The notes under the pieces are model-generated. The model had not been told where the DNA came from, ran no database searches, and was given only the letters and a program-made list of their open reading frames with translations. This document shows, piece by piece, positions 26,423 to 35,608 of a stretch of 64,000 nucleotides of DNA; positions within the stretch are counted from its first letter, which is position 1, and every line of letters starts with the position of its first letter. Source of the stretch: Mariniblastus sp. (GTDB taxonomy: Bacteria; Planctomycetota; Planctomycetia; Pirellulales; Pirellulaceae); NCBI GenBank assembly GCA_029251085.1, contig JAQXDZ010000033.1:1-64000 (forward strand). The letters run 5' to 3'. The translations under genes and the position numbers were made by a program.

Positions 26423-27661
26423 ATGATGTTTCAAAATTTGAAGGTAGTTTGCGGTATTGGTCGATTGTTTATCGTCCCTGTCGTGATGGTGCTTTGTTCG
26501 CAAATTACTGCGGCACAGGATTTCAAATTAGACGAATATTTGAAACGCAAGGACGTCAACTCGAACGGCAAGCTTGAACCCAGCGAGATGTCGAACAACA
26601 CAAGAAGTTACCTTTCGAAAAATGGATTCAATCCTGAAAAGCCGGTTTCGATCAGCAAGGTTTTGTCAAAGTTAAGCAAAGAGAAAGCCAGTAAAGAGAA
26701 AGCTGATAGAAAGATGAACAGGGAGCGGAAGGTTCCTGGATTTGGCGTTGAAAAGGAAGAGTCGGGATCGGGTGTATCGCGGTTTGGAGCAACCACCAGT
26801 GAGGCGAAGGGGAGCACTGCGAAGAAAGTAACTTACAGTGACAGTGTGAATCGCCAGGTAGACTCAACGCTCGGCAGGTACGATCGAAATAAGGATGGGA
26901 GTCTTGATAAAGAGGAGATGAGCAGAGCCCGTTGGGGCAGTCCGACTCCGCAAGAAAGTGACACCAACAAAGACGGACGGCTTTCGCGGAGTGAGCTCTC
27001 TAATCGATACGCTTCCCGAGAATCTGCCTACCGTAGTTCACGAGGCTCAAGCTCAAGCTCAAGAGATTCCTCGAGAAGCTCGAGCACCAAGAAAAGTACA
27101 TCATCGTCTTGGCGTCCTACCTCGACACGAAGCACGAGTAGTTCATCCAAGGAATCAAGCACTTCGAGAAAGCCAAGTTCTTCTTCGTCGAGTTCCAGTT
27201 CAAGCTCAAGAGAGAAGTATGAGAAATACGCGGCGAGTTTGATCGGCCAGTACGATGAAAACAAAGATGGCAAACTAGACGGTGATGAGATCAAAAAAAT
27301 GCGTCGCCCTCCGGTAGGTGCTGATCAAAATAAGGATGGCTTCGTCACAAAATCCGAACTGTACGATAGTTTGAGCGGTGCGAATAAGCCTGCCTCCAAG
27401 GCCTCTAGCACTGCTGACGCTCGTAAGCCAACGAGCAGCAGCTCGCGTTCATCGCGATGGGGAAGTTCTTCGAGCCGGTCTTCTTCAAGAAGTAGCTCCG
27501 GTTCTTCGCGTGATTTTGAGAAATTTGATAAGAACGAAGACCGTCAGGTTCAGATGCACGAGTATTCGGCGAAGTGGGACGAAAAGACTGTCAAAGAGTT
27601 CTACGAGAAAGATAAAAACAGCGACGGCGTAATTACTCTTAAAGAGTGGTCTTCAAAGTAG
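26423..27661 (+). CDS. Secreted multi-EF-hand protein with Ser/Arg-rich linkers
   Basis: A 412-residue exported protein from ATG 26423 (an adjacent ATG at 26426 is equivalent); the signal peptide spans about 30 residues and ends near ITAAQ. A longer frame to 26348 would bury the signal. Seven EF-hand-like calcium loops are visible: DVNSNGKLEPSE, DRNKDGSLDKEE, DTNKDGRLSRSE, DENKDGKLDGDE, DQNKDGFVTKSE, DKNEDRQVQMHE (degenerate) and DKNSDGVITLKE. Between them lie low-complexity Ser/Arg/Thr tracts. It probably binds calcium in the periplasm or at the cell surface. Such EF-hand proteins are abundant in planctomycetes; the target is unknown. Confidence 0.85.
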   Translation: MMFQNLKVVCGIGRLFIVPVVMVLCSQITAAQDFKLDEYLKRKDVNSNGKLEPSEMSNNTRSYLSKNGFNPEKPVSISKVLSKLSKEKASKEKADRKMNRERKVPGFGVEKEESGSGVSRFGATTSEAKGSTAKKVTYSDSVNRQVDSTLGRYDRNKDGSLDKEEMSRARWGSPTPQESDTNKDGRLSRSELSNRYASRESAYRSSRGSSSSSRDSSRSSSTKKSTSSSWRPTSTRSTSSSSKESSTSRKPSSSSSSSSSSSREKYEKYAASLIGQYDENKDGKLDGDEIKKMRRPPVGADQNKDGFVTKSELYDSLSGANKPASKASSTADARKPTSSSSRSSRWGSSSSRSSSRSSSGSSRDFEKFDKNEDRQVQMHEYSAKWDEKTVKEFYEKDKNSDGVITLKEWSSK

Positions 27662-27727
27662 TAGAACGATGGTTGATAATTAAAATTATGGTCATCCACT
27701 TCACGGGTACTCTTTTTCGAGTGACCC

Positions 27728-28135
27728 ATGGAAAACCCCCAGCAATCTAAAGAGCCTGACGAAGAAGGGCTGCTCTGCCGTTTACGGCTTGTTTTGTGGA
27801 GCGAACATCAGGGATTGGTAGCCACTCTGTTGTTGATTGCTATTCTGGCGGCATCCGTTTATTTCGTTATTCAGTGGAAGGCGAGCGATGGTCTCGTCGA
27901 TATTGACGATGTAGCGGACTCCAAGTTTTTGTTTCAGATTGATTTGAACGCGGCGACTGTGGGTGAGTTGACGTTGCTGCCTGGAGTCGGGCCGAAGTTG
28001 GGGCGGGCGATTCTTGCTCACCGCGCTGATTTTGGACGTTTTGAGAACCATGCAGAATTGCTAACCGTCCCCGGGATTGGGGAGAAGAAGTTTCAGGCGA
28101 TCCTTCCGTATCTGGCTCCTTTGGATGATCCGTGA
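27728..28135 (+). CDS. ComEA-like helix-hairpin-helix protein
   Basis: A 135-residue protein with one transmembrane segment (about 31-50) and a C-terminal double helix-hairpin-helix (DLNAATVGELTLLPGVGPKL, then LLTVPGIGEKKF) of the ComEA/ComEA-like DNA-binding family. ComEA binds incoming DNA during competence. The anchor plus C-terminal HhH domain fits that topology, but no other com genes are nearby, and ComEA-like proteins with no known competence role are widespread. It lies upstream of uvrB. Confidence 0.85.
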   Translation: MENPQQSKEPDEEGLLCRLRLVLWSEHQGLVATLLLIAILAASVYFVIQWKASDGLVDIDDVADSKFLFQIDLNAATVGELTLLPGVGPKLGRAILAHRADFGRFENHAELLTVPGIGEKKFQAILPYLAPLDDP

Positions 28136-28241
28136 TTGCTGGCACGTTTTCATTGGTATTGCTCAGATTTTGTTGTTTGTTTCCTGATGGTAATGAGTAA
28201 TTGTGGTCGTTTCTTGAGGAAGCCTAGTCGTGCCGAGATTT

Positions 28242-28273
28242 GGCAATAAGATATAAGGGCAATAAGATATAAG
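28242..28273 (+). repeat. 16-bp perfect tandem duplication upstream of uvrB
   Basis: GGCAATAAGATATAAG occurs twice head to tail (28242-28257, 28258-28273), 30 bp before the uvrB ATG. Each copy holds a TATAAG, a fair -10 hexamer, so the duplication may double the promoter element or an operator. Confidence 0.85.
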
Positions 28274-28303
28274 TTTAGGCCTTGTGGGAATTCGTCGTTT
28301 ATT

Positions 28304-30367
28304 ATGTTTAAACTTACTTCGCCATTTCAACCCGGTGGTGATCAACCGCAAGCAATTGAGACGCTGGTTGAGCAAATCAAAGCCGCTAAAAAGCATCAGA
28401 TGCTGATGGGGGTTACAGGGTCGGGCAAGACGTTCACGATGGCGAACGTCATTCAGCAAATTCAAAAGCCAACGCTTGTGATTTCTCACAATAAAACGTT
28501 GGCTGCCCAGTTGTACTCCGAGTTTAAAGATTTTTTTCCGCACAATGCTGTGCATTATTTCGTCAGCTACTACGACTATTACCAGCCGGAAGCCTACATT
28601 CCTCAACGCGATATTTATATCGAAAAAGACGCTTCGATCAATGAAGATATTGATCGTCTGAGACTGGCCACAACAAGTTCGTTGGTGAGCCGAAAGGACG
28701 TCATCATCATCGCAAGTGTTTCAAGTATTTATGGACTTGGGTCGCCCGAAGATTACCGAACGATGATGGTTGCGCTCAAAGTTGGCGATGCGATCGATCG
28801 AGACAAGATGCTCGCTAAGTTTGTGGATATTCAATACAAGCGAAATGATATTTCGTTTGAACGTTCGACGTTTCGTGTTCGTGGTGACAGTGTTGAAATT
28901 TGGCCATCCTATGAGGAGTTTGCTTATCGGATTGAATTTTGGGGGGATGACATTGAGCAAATTTCTGTAATTAATCCTCTCACGGGTGAGTCGATAACTT
29001 CTGAATCTGACATTTATATTTACCCGGCGAAGCACTTTGTTACTTCTGAATCAAGAATTGCCGATGCGGTAAAGTTGATTCGATTGGAGTTAAAAGAGCA
29101 GCTTGATTTATTTCAGAAAGAGGGAAAGCTTCTCGAAGCTCAGCGATTGAATGCGCGGACTCGATTCGATATTGAGATGATGGAGCACGTTGGCCATTGC
29201 CCGGGTATTGAAAACTACAGCCGCCATTTAGCGGGACGTGAAGCGGGCGAGGAGCCGGAAACGCTGTACAATTTTTTCCCCGACGATTTCTTGTTGTTTG
29301 TCGATGAATCCCATGTGACTTGCTCGCAAGTGAGGGCAATGTATGCTGGCGACCGCAGTCGTAAGGAAACGCTCGTTGCCCATGGTTTCCGGTTACCCAG
29401 CGCCATGGACAATCGGCCTCTCAAATTTGAAGAATGGGAAAATCGGCTGAATCAAGTCGTGTATGTTTCGGCCACCCCTTCGGATTACGAGCTTGAAAAA
29501 ACGGGTGGGGAAGTGGTCGAGCAGATCATTAGGCCAACCGGGTTGTTGGACCCCGTCGTCGAGGTTGTCCCCGCGAGTGGTCAGGTGGCTCATTTATTAG
29601 AACAGGTCAAAGAGCGGCGTGACCTGGGAGACCGAGTCTTGGTGACTGCACTCACAAAGCGATTGGCGGAAGATCTGTCTTCGTATTTTTGTGAAAACGG
29701 GATTGCCAGTAAGTGGCTTCACAGTGAGTTGGACGCATTTGAACGCGTCGAATTGTTGCGAGATTTGCGACTCGGTCGCTTTCAGTGTCTCGTTGGCGTT
29801 AACTTGTTGAGAGAGGGGCTCGATTTACCTGAAGTAAGTTTAGTAGCAATTCTGGACGCGGATAAGCAAGGATTTTTAAGAAGTGAAACTTCGCTTGTCC
29901 AGACAATTGGTCGCTCGGCTCGAAATGCGAATGCCAAGGTCATCTTATACGGTGACAAAGTAACTGAAGCGATGAAAAATGCGATCCACGAGACAGCGAG
30001 AAGGCGGACGATACAAGAAGCTTATAACAAAGAGCATGGCATTACGCCTAAAACGATTTTCAAAGAAATATCGTCAGGGATCGGGGCCGATTTAAAGAAC
30101 CGTCGTGAAGCCAATGATGCGGCGAGGAAGACGGAAGATACCGTTTACATCACGGAAGAATATATCAACGAATTGCAAACCGAGATGCTACAGGCTGCCG
30201 AAGATCTTGAATTTGAGCGAGCTGGAATATTGAGAGATCGAATCAGTCAGCTTCAAGAGGCGGTCGGCCAGCCTTTGTCGTCTGTTGAAGAAGGAAAACC
30301 TAAAGGCCGCAAAGGCCGAAGACGGAAAAGCTCAAAGGTTCCCAGACCTCGGAAGAAGCCTACCTAA
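28304..30367 (+). CDS. uvrB: Excinuclease ABC subunit B
   Basis: The damage-verifying helicase-like subunit of nucleotide excision repair. Length is 687 residues, as usual. Walker A GVTGSGKT (about 36-43), the beta-hairpin region [15 protein letters not shown] (about 88-105), the DEAD-type motif LLFVDESH, helicase motifs V/VI ([23 protein letters not shown]) and a C-terminal UVR motif that contacts UvrC ([10 protein letters not shown]) are all present, followed by a basic tail. ATG 28304 gives the standard N-terminus [17 protein letters not shown]. It acts with UvrA and UvrC, which are not in the window. Confidence 0.98.
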   Translation: MFKLTSPFQPGGDQPQAIETLVEQIKAAKKHQMLMGVTGSGKTFTMANVIQQIQKPTLVISHNKTLAAQLYSEFKDFFPHNAVHYFVSYYDYYQPEAYIPQRDIYIEKDASINEDIDRLRLATTSSLVSRKDVIIIASVSSIYGLGSPEDYRTMMVALKVGDAIDRDKMLAKFVDIQYKRNDISFERSTFRVRGDSVEIWPSYEEFAYRIEFWGDDIEQISVINPLTGESITSESDIYIYPAKHFVTSESRIADAVKLIRLELKEQLDLFQKEGKLLEAQRLNARTRFDIEMMEHVGHCPGIENYSRHLAGREAGEEPETLYNFFPDDFLLFVDESHVTCSQVRAMYAGDRSRKETLVAHGFRLPSAMDNRPLKFEEWENRLNQVVYVSATPSDYELEKTGGEVVEQIIRPTGLLDPVVEVVPASGQVAHLLEQVKERRDLGDRVLVTALTKRLAEDLSSYFCENGIASKWLHSELDAFERVELLRDLRLGRFQCLVGVNLLREGLDLPEVSLVAILDADKQGFLRSETSLVQTIGRSARNANAKVILYGDKVTEAMKNAIHETARRRTIQEAYNKEHGITPKTIFKEISSGIGADLKNRREANDAARKTEDTVYITEEYINELQTEMLQAAEDLEFERAGILRDRISQLQEAVGQPLSSVEEGKPKGRKGRRRKSSKVPRPRKKPT

Positions 30368-30393
30368 GAGCTTGGTAGTCGATTGCCAAATCA

Positions 30394-31395
30394 TCAAGAG
30401 GCGATTTCATTGAGGACAGTCAGTAGATCGAGCGAGACAGGTCGATGTGATGCGTAGGTTTCTTCGAATGGAACTGAGACACAACGGTCGTCGCGGGTGC
30501 CGATCATCACGCCGGTCTCACCGGCGAGGATTGCTTTCACTGCTCCATTGCCCATTTGAGTTGCTCGCCTGCGATCTTCTGGTGTCGGGCTGCCCCCGCG
30601 TTGTAGATGCCCAAGCACGATCGTACGGGTTTGAAATGGGCAGGCATGCTGCTTAAGTTGCGCGTTGATAAGCTCAGCGCCTCCTTTTTCATCTCCCTCG
30701 GCGATGACCATGATCGCCATCATGCGTCCCTGTTCTTTTAGTCGATTCAGGTGCGAGATGATCTCTGTGAAATTGGTATCGGTTTCTGGAATCGCAACGA
30801 CATCTGCTCCTGCTGCTATGGCGGTATAGAGCGCGATGTAGCCGCTGTGGCGTCCCATGACTTCGACAAGGAACATACGGTCGTGGCTGGATGCTGTGTC
30901 ACGTATTTTGTCGACTGCCTCGACGGCAGTTTGGACCGCTGTCGAAAAGCCGATGGTGTAGTCGGTTCCCATGAGGTCGTTATCGATGGTGCCGGGGCAG
31001 CCAACAATTTGACCATCCCAGTGCTTGCTCAAAGCCGTAGCACCATTGAACGTTCCATCGCCACCAATCGGAATAATTGCATCAATTTGGTGCTTCCTGA
31101 GAATGTCTGCGGCGGCTTGTTGACCTGTTTGGGTTCGAAACTCTTCGCTGCGACTACTGCGGAGGTGGGCTCCACCATGGGCTGCCCAGGTCGTCACGCG
31201 ATAAGGGGTTAAATGGCGTTGACCGTCGGAGTCCACAAAGAACTCTTCGTGGATCATTCCATGGTAGCCCCGCATGATTCCAACGACCTCGTGGCCACGA
31301 TCTGCAGCGGTTCTCACGACGGACCGGACGCAGGCATTCATCCCCGGGGCATCTCCACCACTGCAAAACACTCCAATTTTCATCATTTCGTCCAT
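30394..31395 (-). CDS. pfkA: ATP-dependent 6-phosphofructokinase
   Basis: Phosphorylates fructose 6-phosphate in glycolysis. The 333-residue protein shows group A PFK motifs: GVFCSGGDAPGMNA, GGDGTFNGA, the catalytic PGTIDNDLMGTDYTIGF and MGRHSGYIAL. The glycine in GGDGT and the G in PGTIDND are the pattern of ATP-using enzymes, whereas PPi-dependent forms have GGDD and PKTIDND. Start ATGs at 31395, 31386 and 31383 are all in frame; the shorter ones match the usual KIGV start better. It is convergent with uvrB and divergent from the small basic protein gene. Confidence 0.95.
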   Translation of the reverse strand: MDEMMKIGVFCSGGDAPGMNACVRSVVRTAADRGHEVVGIMRGYHGMIHEEFFVDSDGQRHLTPYRVTTWAAHGGAHLRSSRSEEFRTQTGQQAAADILRKHQIDAIIPIGGDGTFNGATALSKHWDGQIVGCPGTIDNDLMGTDYTIGFSTAVQTAVEAVDKIRDTASSHDRMFLVEVMGRHSGYIALYTAIAAGADVVAIPETDTNFTEIISHLNRLKEQGRMMAIMVIAEGDEKGGAELINAQLKQHACPFQTRTIVLGHLQRGGSPTPEDRRRATQMGNGAVKAILAGETGVMIGTRDDRCVSVPFEETYASHRPVSLDLLTVLNEIAS

Positions 31396-31701
31396 AAAAA
31401 GTGGGTTAGTCTGCTAATAAGTTATCTCAATATTGGCAGATTCGACAGATCAAGCCTGAAAAGGACGGTCGATCTAATAACGGGCGATTGGCGGATGCGG
31501 CATTATTCGGGCAAGAATTACCATCATCGAACCGATAATCGTCTACATCGAGGCTTTCAAACACGTAAAATACCGAGTTATTAGCCCTTGAAGCTCCGTT
31601 CGTCGTCAAGTATAATTCGCGGCTACGCTCAGCTTAAGTTTTTTAATCAAAAAGCCCTGTCCGGCAAATTCCCGGCTCAATTGTTCATAGAAGTATTACA
31701 G
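31396..31701. other. Divergent spacer between pfkA and the small basic protein gene
   Basis: This 306-bp spacer contains the plus-strand sigma-70 promoter at 31588-31616 and a leader of about 80 nt before ATG 31702. No convincing pfkA promoter was found on the minus strand. Confidence 0.55.
31588..31616 (+). promoter_or_regulatory. Sigma-70-type promoter of the small basic protein gene
   Basis: TTGAAG (31588-31593), a 17-bp spacer and a perfect TATAAT (31611-31616). The predicted transcript starts near 31623 and ends at the hairpin terminator at 31930-31957, giving a compact single-gene unit of about 330 nt. Confidence 0.7.
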
Positions 31702-31902
31702 ATGACCATCGACAAAAGTTTGAAGATTAAAGCCGGTTCGGCAAAAACCCGCAACGTTTTAACCCGACCAGAGCGGCTCCAGAAGTTAATCGCCGACGAT
31801 CGCTGGAGTGAAGGCGACAAGGTTTATGGCATGCCTAAAGTGCGTGTGGCCAAGCTGTCAATGAAGAAGAAAAAGAAGGTCAAGGAAGAAGACGAAGAGT
31901 AA
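31702..31902 (+). CDS. Small basic protein of the planctomycete/verrucomicrobial/chlamydial type (TIGR04137-like)
   Basis: A 66-residue protein rich in Lys. The core SLKIKAGSAKTRNVLTRPER, then LQKLIADDRWSEGDKVYGMPKV and a Lys-rich tail, matches a short family shared by Planctomycetota, Verrucomicrobiota and Chlamydiota. Function is not established; the charge suggests RNA or ribosome binding. ATG 31702 is supported by the promoter at 31588-31616 and by family length; the frame is open to 31588 but that part is the promoter itself. It has its own promoter and terminator. Confidence 0.88.
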   Translation: MTIDKSLKIKAGSAKTRNVLTRPERLQKLIADDRWSEGDKVYGMPKVRVAKLSMKKKKKVKEEDEE

Positions 31903-31929
31903 TCCTGACCTGTTGAATAACAGTGAAGA

Positions 31930-31957
31930 GCGTCTGCACACCTGCAGACGCTTTTTT
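31930..31957 (+). terminator. Intrinsic terminator after the small basic protein gene
   Basis: GCGTCTGCA (31930-31938) pairs perfectly with TGCAGACGC (31943-31951), followed by six T. Classic rho-independent terminator on the plus strand. Confidence 0.92.
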
Positions 31958-31981
31958 CGTGCGCTGACCGCAGTTTTTCTC

Positions 31982-32671
31982 TTACGCGGCTCGGCGGGCT
32001 TGGTCAGGGATAAGATTGATTCGGTCTATCTCGTGGGTTCCTCTGTAAACACAAATTTGAGACTCAGTGATATTCCAGTCCGCTCGAAATGATCCAAGTG
32101 CGAATCGAACGCCGCAAAATATTTCCCCGCGAAACAGATAGACTTCCTGGCAGTTCTCGGACGCCTGCCGAGCAAAGCGAGCCAATCTTGGGTGAACCAT
32201 ATCTCTTGCAAGAATGATCAGCTGCGGCAGCGATTCGTTTGATTCTTGAGTCACGTTCAGACCGGGGATGGAAAATACAACCGATAGCGGCGTCCATTGA
32301 CGTCCATAAGCGTTATCGTCGTAAATTGCTGAGTCAGTCCGAAGTTGCCAAGGCAATCGTTAAACTCCCCCAGAGTCGCCTGCTTTACGAGGTTGGCCGC
32401 TGGTTTCCCGTCGTTCGTTAATTGGGTTGATTGCCAGCTGAATGATGCAGGTGTTCGTGTAAAGGGTGCTGTTTCGTTTCTGCATTACAATTTCGTTGCT
32501 GCAATACAACCGACTGCATCGACCGCTGATTGGTTCGTTCAAGATGATTGCGTGGGGAACGATTAGTCGTTGCAAACTGGGATTACCATCCATCACGGTT
32601 AGATGGCCTGAGTTAACAGTTTGAACGGCACAAACAAGATAGCGTGTTATTGGAGATGATTTTTGATTCAA
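31982..32671 (-). pseudogene. Possible broken gene of unknown function (internal stop or frameshifts)
   Basis: Two open frames on the minus strand, 32671-32360 (103 aa) and 32359-31982 (125 codons), are in the same frame and separated only by one TAA at 32362-32360. Together they would make about 229 residues. In the middle (about 32500-32255) a different frame is also open without a start codon and reads more like protein (QATLGEFNDCLGNFGLTQQF, then MDVNGRRYRLYFPSPV), so two compensating frameshifts are a second explanation. The C-terminal part (FARQASENCQEVYLFRGEIF) is protein-like. No family recognised. It may also be a chance arrangement. Confidence 0.4.
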
Positions 32672-32826
32672 CCCAATTCTCGGTTCCCAAGACAGGATCT
32701 GCCGATGCGATGATGGTGTTTGTTATCTCATCTGTCGTTTAACTTAGTTCACGGCAACCACTGTTCAGTTTGAAAGTCTGTGGTCACTCGTTGAGTGATG
32801 TTGGCTGCCGTTCGCGGTGCAGTGTT

Positions 32827-32848
32827 GCTTCGACTTGCCAGTCGAAGC
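32827..32848. repeat. Inverted repeat downstream of the aldo/keto reductase gene
   Basis: GCTTCGACT (32827-32835) pairs perfectly with AGTCGAAGC (32840-32848) around a TGCC loop. It lies about 90 bp past the reductase stop. No U tract on either strand, so a canonical terminator is not supported. Confidence 0.55.
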
Positions 32849-32935
32849 GAAGCGTTAGTGCTGGTAAAGGTTGGGCTCCAGCGTTTTGATTTTTGAGTGA
32901 GAGGATTTTTGATTTTAGGAGTGGGCGAAACCAGT

Positions 32936-33904
32936 TCAGTTCATCTTCAAACTTTGGATAAGTTCTGTAATTGCGACTAGATATTCTGGTTCCAGTTGCC
33001 AGTCCATTGCTCCGGCTGTTTCTTTAATTTGCCACGCTCTTTTGCCGCCGCAAAGCGAGGAAGTAATTCCGGGTTGGTTTATGGTCCAGTTGATCACGAT
33101 TTGGGCAACTGAACGCCCTGTTTTTTCTGCGATCTTATCGAGGCCATCGAGCAATTGTTGAGCCGATTCAAAGGGGTGTCCATGAAAAATGGGGTAGGTC
33201 AGGCGTTTATCTTCTGCTGCGAATTGATGCCCGCGCCGGATCTTCCCAGCGAGTAAACCTTTCATCAAGGGCCAGTAGTTGATGATGGAAACTTCATTGG
33301 CAAGACACCATGGAGCGATCTCTGAGCAAATTTCTTGCTGCAGCATATTAAAGGGAGGCTGGATGGCTGAAATTGGGCAAACCGCATTGAATGCTTTTAT
33401 TTCAGTTAGGTCGAGGTTTGAGACTCCAGCCGCGCGAATCTTTCCAGATTCAATTAGTTTATTGAAAGCTGTGGCAGAGTCACTCACAGAGACATTAGGG
33501 TCAGGTGCATGAAGATAATAAAGATCAATTACCTCGACCTTCATCCGATCGAGACTTTGCTCGCACTGCGCGATCAGCGTTTTCGGGCGGCCGTCATAAT
33601 GCCGGACAACGTCTTGGTCCCAATGGATTCCTCCTTTGGAGGCGATCACAAGTTGCTCACGATCTTGAGCGATTGCCTTGCCAATTAGTTTTTCACTCTC
33701 GCCGTTAGCACCGTAGCAGTGTGCCGTATCAATAAAATTGATACCTGAATCAACTGCTGCTCTGATGGTCTCTAATGAGTCGATCTCATTTACCTCAAGG
33801 CTGGTCATGCCTGCGATTGGCCAGGTGCCAAAGGCAACTGGCGAAACATAAATGCCAGAGGTACCAATTTGTCGGCGACCAGATTGGGTGGTTGGATTTG
33901 GCAT
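32936..33904 (-). CDS. Aldo/keto reductase
   Basis: A 322-residue NAD(P)H-dependent oxidoreductase of the aldo/keto reductase superfamily (TIM barrel). The catalytic tetrad is visible: Asp and Tyr in FIDTAHCYG, Lys in VIASKGGIHW and His in LYYLHAPD. SLDRMKVEVIDLYYLH and AAGVSNLDLTEI are family signatures, and the cofactor-binding end is near SSLCGGKRAWQI. ATG 33904 is chosen; a longer frame to 33964 would run through the terminator hairpin of the tRNA gene. The substrate is unknown. Confidence 0.92.
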   Translation of the reverse strand: MPNPTTQSGRRQIGTSGIYVSPVAFGTWPIAGMTSLEVNEIDSLETIRAAVDSGINFIDTAHCYGANGESEKLIGKAIAQDREQLVIASKGGIHWDQDVVRHYDGRPKTLIAQCEQSLDRMKVEVIDLYYLHAPDPNVSVSDSATAFNKLIESGKIRAAGVSNLDLTEIKAFNAVCPISAIQPPFNMLQQEICSEIAPWCLANEVSIINYWPLMKGLLAGKIRRGHQFAAEDKRLTYPIFHGHPFESAQQLLDGLDKIAEKTGRSVAQIVINWTINQPGITSSLCGGKRAWQIKETAGAMDWQLEPEYLVAITELIQSLKMN

Positions 33905-33936
33905 GGGTATCAGATTGGGGGTTCGGAATATCCAAT

Positions 33937-33975
33937 AAAAAAACCCAAGGTTGTGATTTCGCACAACCTTGGGTT
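33937..33975 (-). terminator. Intrinsic terminator of the tRNA-Glu gene
   Basis: A perfect 14-bp stem (33942-33955 with 33962-33975) and 6-nt loop. The A run at 33937-33943 is a U tract on the minus strand. It lies 17 bp behind the tRNA 3' end and separates it from the aldo/keto reductase gene. Confidence 0.92.
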
Positions 33976-33991
33976 CTTAGTTCACTCAAAG

Positions 33992-34064
33992 TGACCCCTA
34001 CGGGACTCGAACCCGTGTTGCCGGCGTGAAAGGCCGGAGTCCTAGACCACTAGACGAAGGGGCC
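33992..34064 (-). tRNA. tRNA-Glu (anticodon UUC)
   Basis: A 73-nt cloverleaf on the minus strand. The acceptor GGCCCCU pairs with AGGGGUC (one G-U), discriminator A. The anticodon stem CCGGC/GCCGG encloses the loop CUUUCAC with anticodon UUC. The T arm reads ACGGG-UUCGAGU-CCCGU. The CCA end is not encoded (the next bases are CTT), so it must be added by the CCA enzyme. Confidence 0.97.
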
Positions 34065-34338
34065 GTCATCGTGATGCCACCATTATCGGCAGAACCGCGA
34101 AGGAACTAAAGTAATCTGTTGGTTTACTTTTCGTCAAGGGCAAGCAGCCAAGTTGCCCGGCATTTCCTGATCTTTATAAAGAGGGCCTGTTTTTCTTGGG
34201 GTTTTACCTAAAAATACGGTCACATTTCCTTCAAAATAATTTGAAAAAATGGCTCAATTCTCTCCGGGATTCTGGAGGAAATAAAATTAATAGTTCGACC
34301 GCATTGTGAAGACGGACGAAACTGATGAGGAGGGCGTG

Positions 34339-34548
34339 TTACTCGATCTCGGTTGCAGGTTCACCGCATTCCATGTTCTCTTTTTCAGCCCGTTTAATCG
34401 CATCGTAGACTTCTCTGCGATGGACTGGGATCTCTTTGGGGGCTTCGACGCCAAGGCGTACTTTGTCGCCGCGAATTTCCACAATGACGATGGTGATATC
34501 GTCATTGATGACGATGCTTTCGTTTTTCTTCCTCGAGAGAACTAACAT
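34339..34548 (-). CDS. csrA: Carbon storage regulator CsrA
   Basis: A 69-residue RNA-binding translational regulator. The family core MLVLSRKKNESIVINDDI, then VRLGVEAPKEIPVHRREVY, is intact, including the C-terminal RNA-contacting VHRREVY. CsrA dimers bind GGA motifs in leaders and block or stabilise mRNAs. No fliW or flagellar gene is adjacent and no CsrB-like RNA was recognised. It is a single gene on the minus strand upstream of tRNA-Glu. Confidence 0.96.
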   Translation of the reverse strand: MLVLSRKKNESIVINDDITIVIVEIRGDKVRLGVEAPKEIPVHRREVYDAIKRAEKENMECGEPATEIE

Positions 34549-35094
34549 TCCCGCATTCCTTTGTTTTTGAGATTGATCCCATCCAAATCAGGGGACCAAA
34601 CTGCGCGTTTTTATTACTCCGGCGGTGAGATTGAACATGAAAATAGGGACTAACCTCACTTTTTACTCTACGCGGTGCCTAAGGATAGTCAATAAAAACT
34701 AAAGCCCTTTTTGGGGGTTTTGAGGCAAAACCATCTCCAATTGATGTTTTGCCTTCGCTTACTATCGATTTTTAGGAATTTGCGCCCAATTAAGTTTTTT
34801 AATCGTCAACGTTCGACACCTAATTCACCGTTGCTCCCGTGCCGTAAGTGTTAGTTGGCACGGTTAAACGTTAGTGAAGTTGTGTGTTATCAAACACAAA
34901 TGGCCCGCCCTCGTTCTAAAAGCTTAGTAACGGTGAGGGTTTGTAGTGTCCGGAACGAACGAATTTATCAGGTCGCGATGCAAATTGATGGTTACCAATA
35001 TCCAGAATTCATCGCTGAGCTATAATGTTGTTGAGGCGTGCCCGCCGGGCAAATTTTCCTCGCCGTTCGTAACAGCAAGCTAGGCTGAATCCGG
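34549..35094. other. Divergent spacer between csrA and the DUF2203 gene
   Basis: A 546-bp gap with no credible gene. It contains a plus-strand TATAAT (35021-35026) about 70 bp before ATG 35095, and a 7-bp inverted repeat CCGTGCC/GGCACGG (about 34838-34864) with a 13-nt loop. No clear csrA promoter could be picked. Confidence 0.5.
35021..35026 (+). promoter_or_regulatory. Candidate -10 element for the DUF2203-tatD genes
   Basis: A perfect TATAAT, correctly placed for a transcript beginning near 35033, but no good -35 hexamer at 16-18 bp upstream. Confidence 0.4.
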
Positions 35095-35559
35095 ATGAAG
35101 ACTACATCCTCAAAAAACAAGAATTTCACCATCCGTACAGCGAATTTGACGCTGCCTTTGGTCAAGATGATCGTCCAGGATATCGTCGTAAATTCAAGAG
35201 AGGTCAGCGAGACGAGGGAGCGACTTGACTACCTTGTTGGAGGCCGCGGCAAAGGTGCTCAGGACGACGACTATGCAAGAGAGTTGGAGTCGATTGAACA
35301 AGCAAATGAACTCAAATCTGACAGGCTGGATAAGTTTGTCAACGAGCTTACACAACTCGAACTTGGCGTAGCGCAGGTCGACGAAGGTTTCGTTGACTTC
35401 CCGGCGGTTCGGGAGGGTGAAGCGGTTTGTTTGTGTTGGCATTTAAGTGATAAGGAAGTCATGTACTGGCACCCTGCGGATGAGGATTGCACGATGCGTC
35501 GTCCCGTGGATTTACCATTGATCCGCCAGTCCGGCGATCGTAGTTTTTCCAATTCGTAA
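35095..35559 (+). CDS. DUF2203 family protein
   Basis: A 154-residue protein of the DUF2203 family. The N-terminal NFTIRTANLTLPLVKMIVQD, a central charged helical hairpin (about 40-95) and the conserved C-terminal LGVAQVDEGFVDFPA, then VCLCWHLSDKEVMYWHPADE, match that family's layout. Function is unknown. ATG 35095. It is 49 bp ahead of tatD on the same strand and is probably co-transcribed with it. Confidence 0.85.
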   Translation: MKTTSSKNKNFTIRTANLTLPLVKMIVQDIVVNSREVSETRERLDYLVGGRGKGAQDDDYARELESIEQANELKSDRLDKFVNELTQLELGVAQVDEGFVDFPAVREGEAVCLCWHLSDKEVMYWHPADEDCTMRRPVDLPLIRQSGDRSFSNS

Positions 35560-35608
35560 TCTCTGCCCACTTTAAGCGGCAGCGTTCGCAACGTTTCCAG
35601 GTTCGATC

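Noticed and set aside
27028-27294. Leu/Glu-rich 88-residue minus-strand frame
   Set aside because: It is the antisense of the Ser-rich tracts of the EF-hand gene, which creates Glu/Leu/Asp runs artificially.
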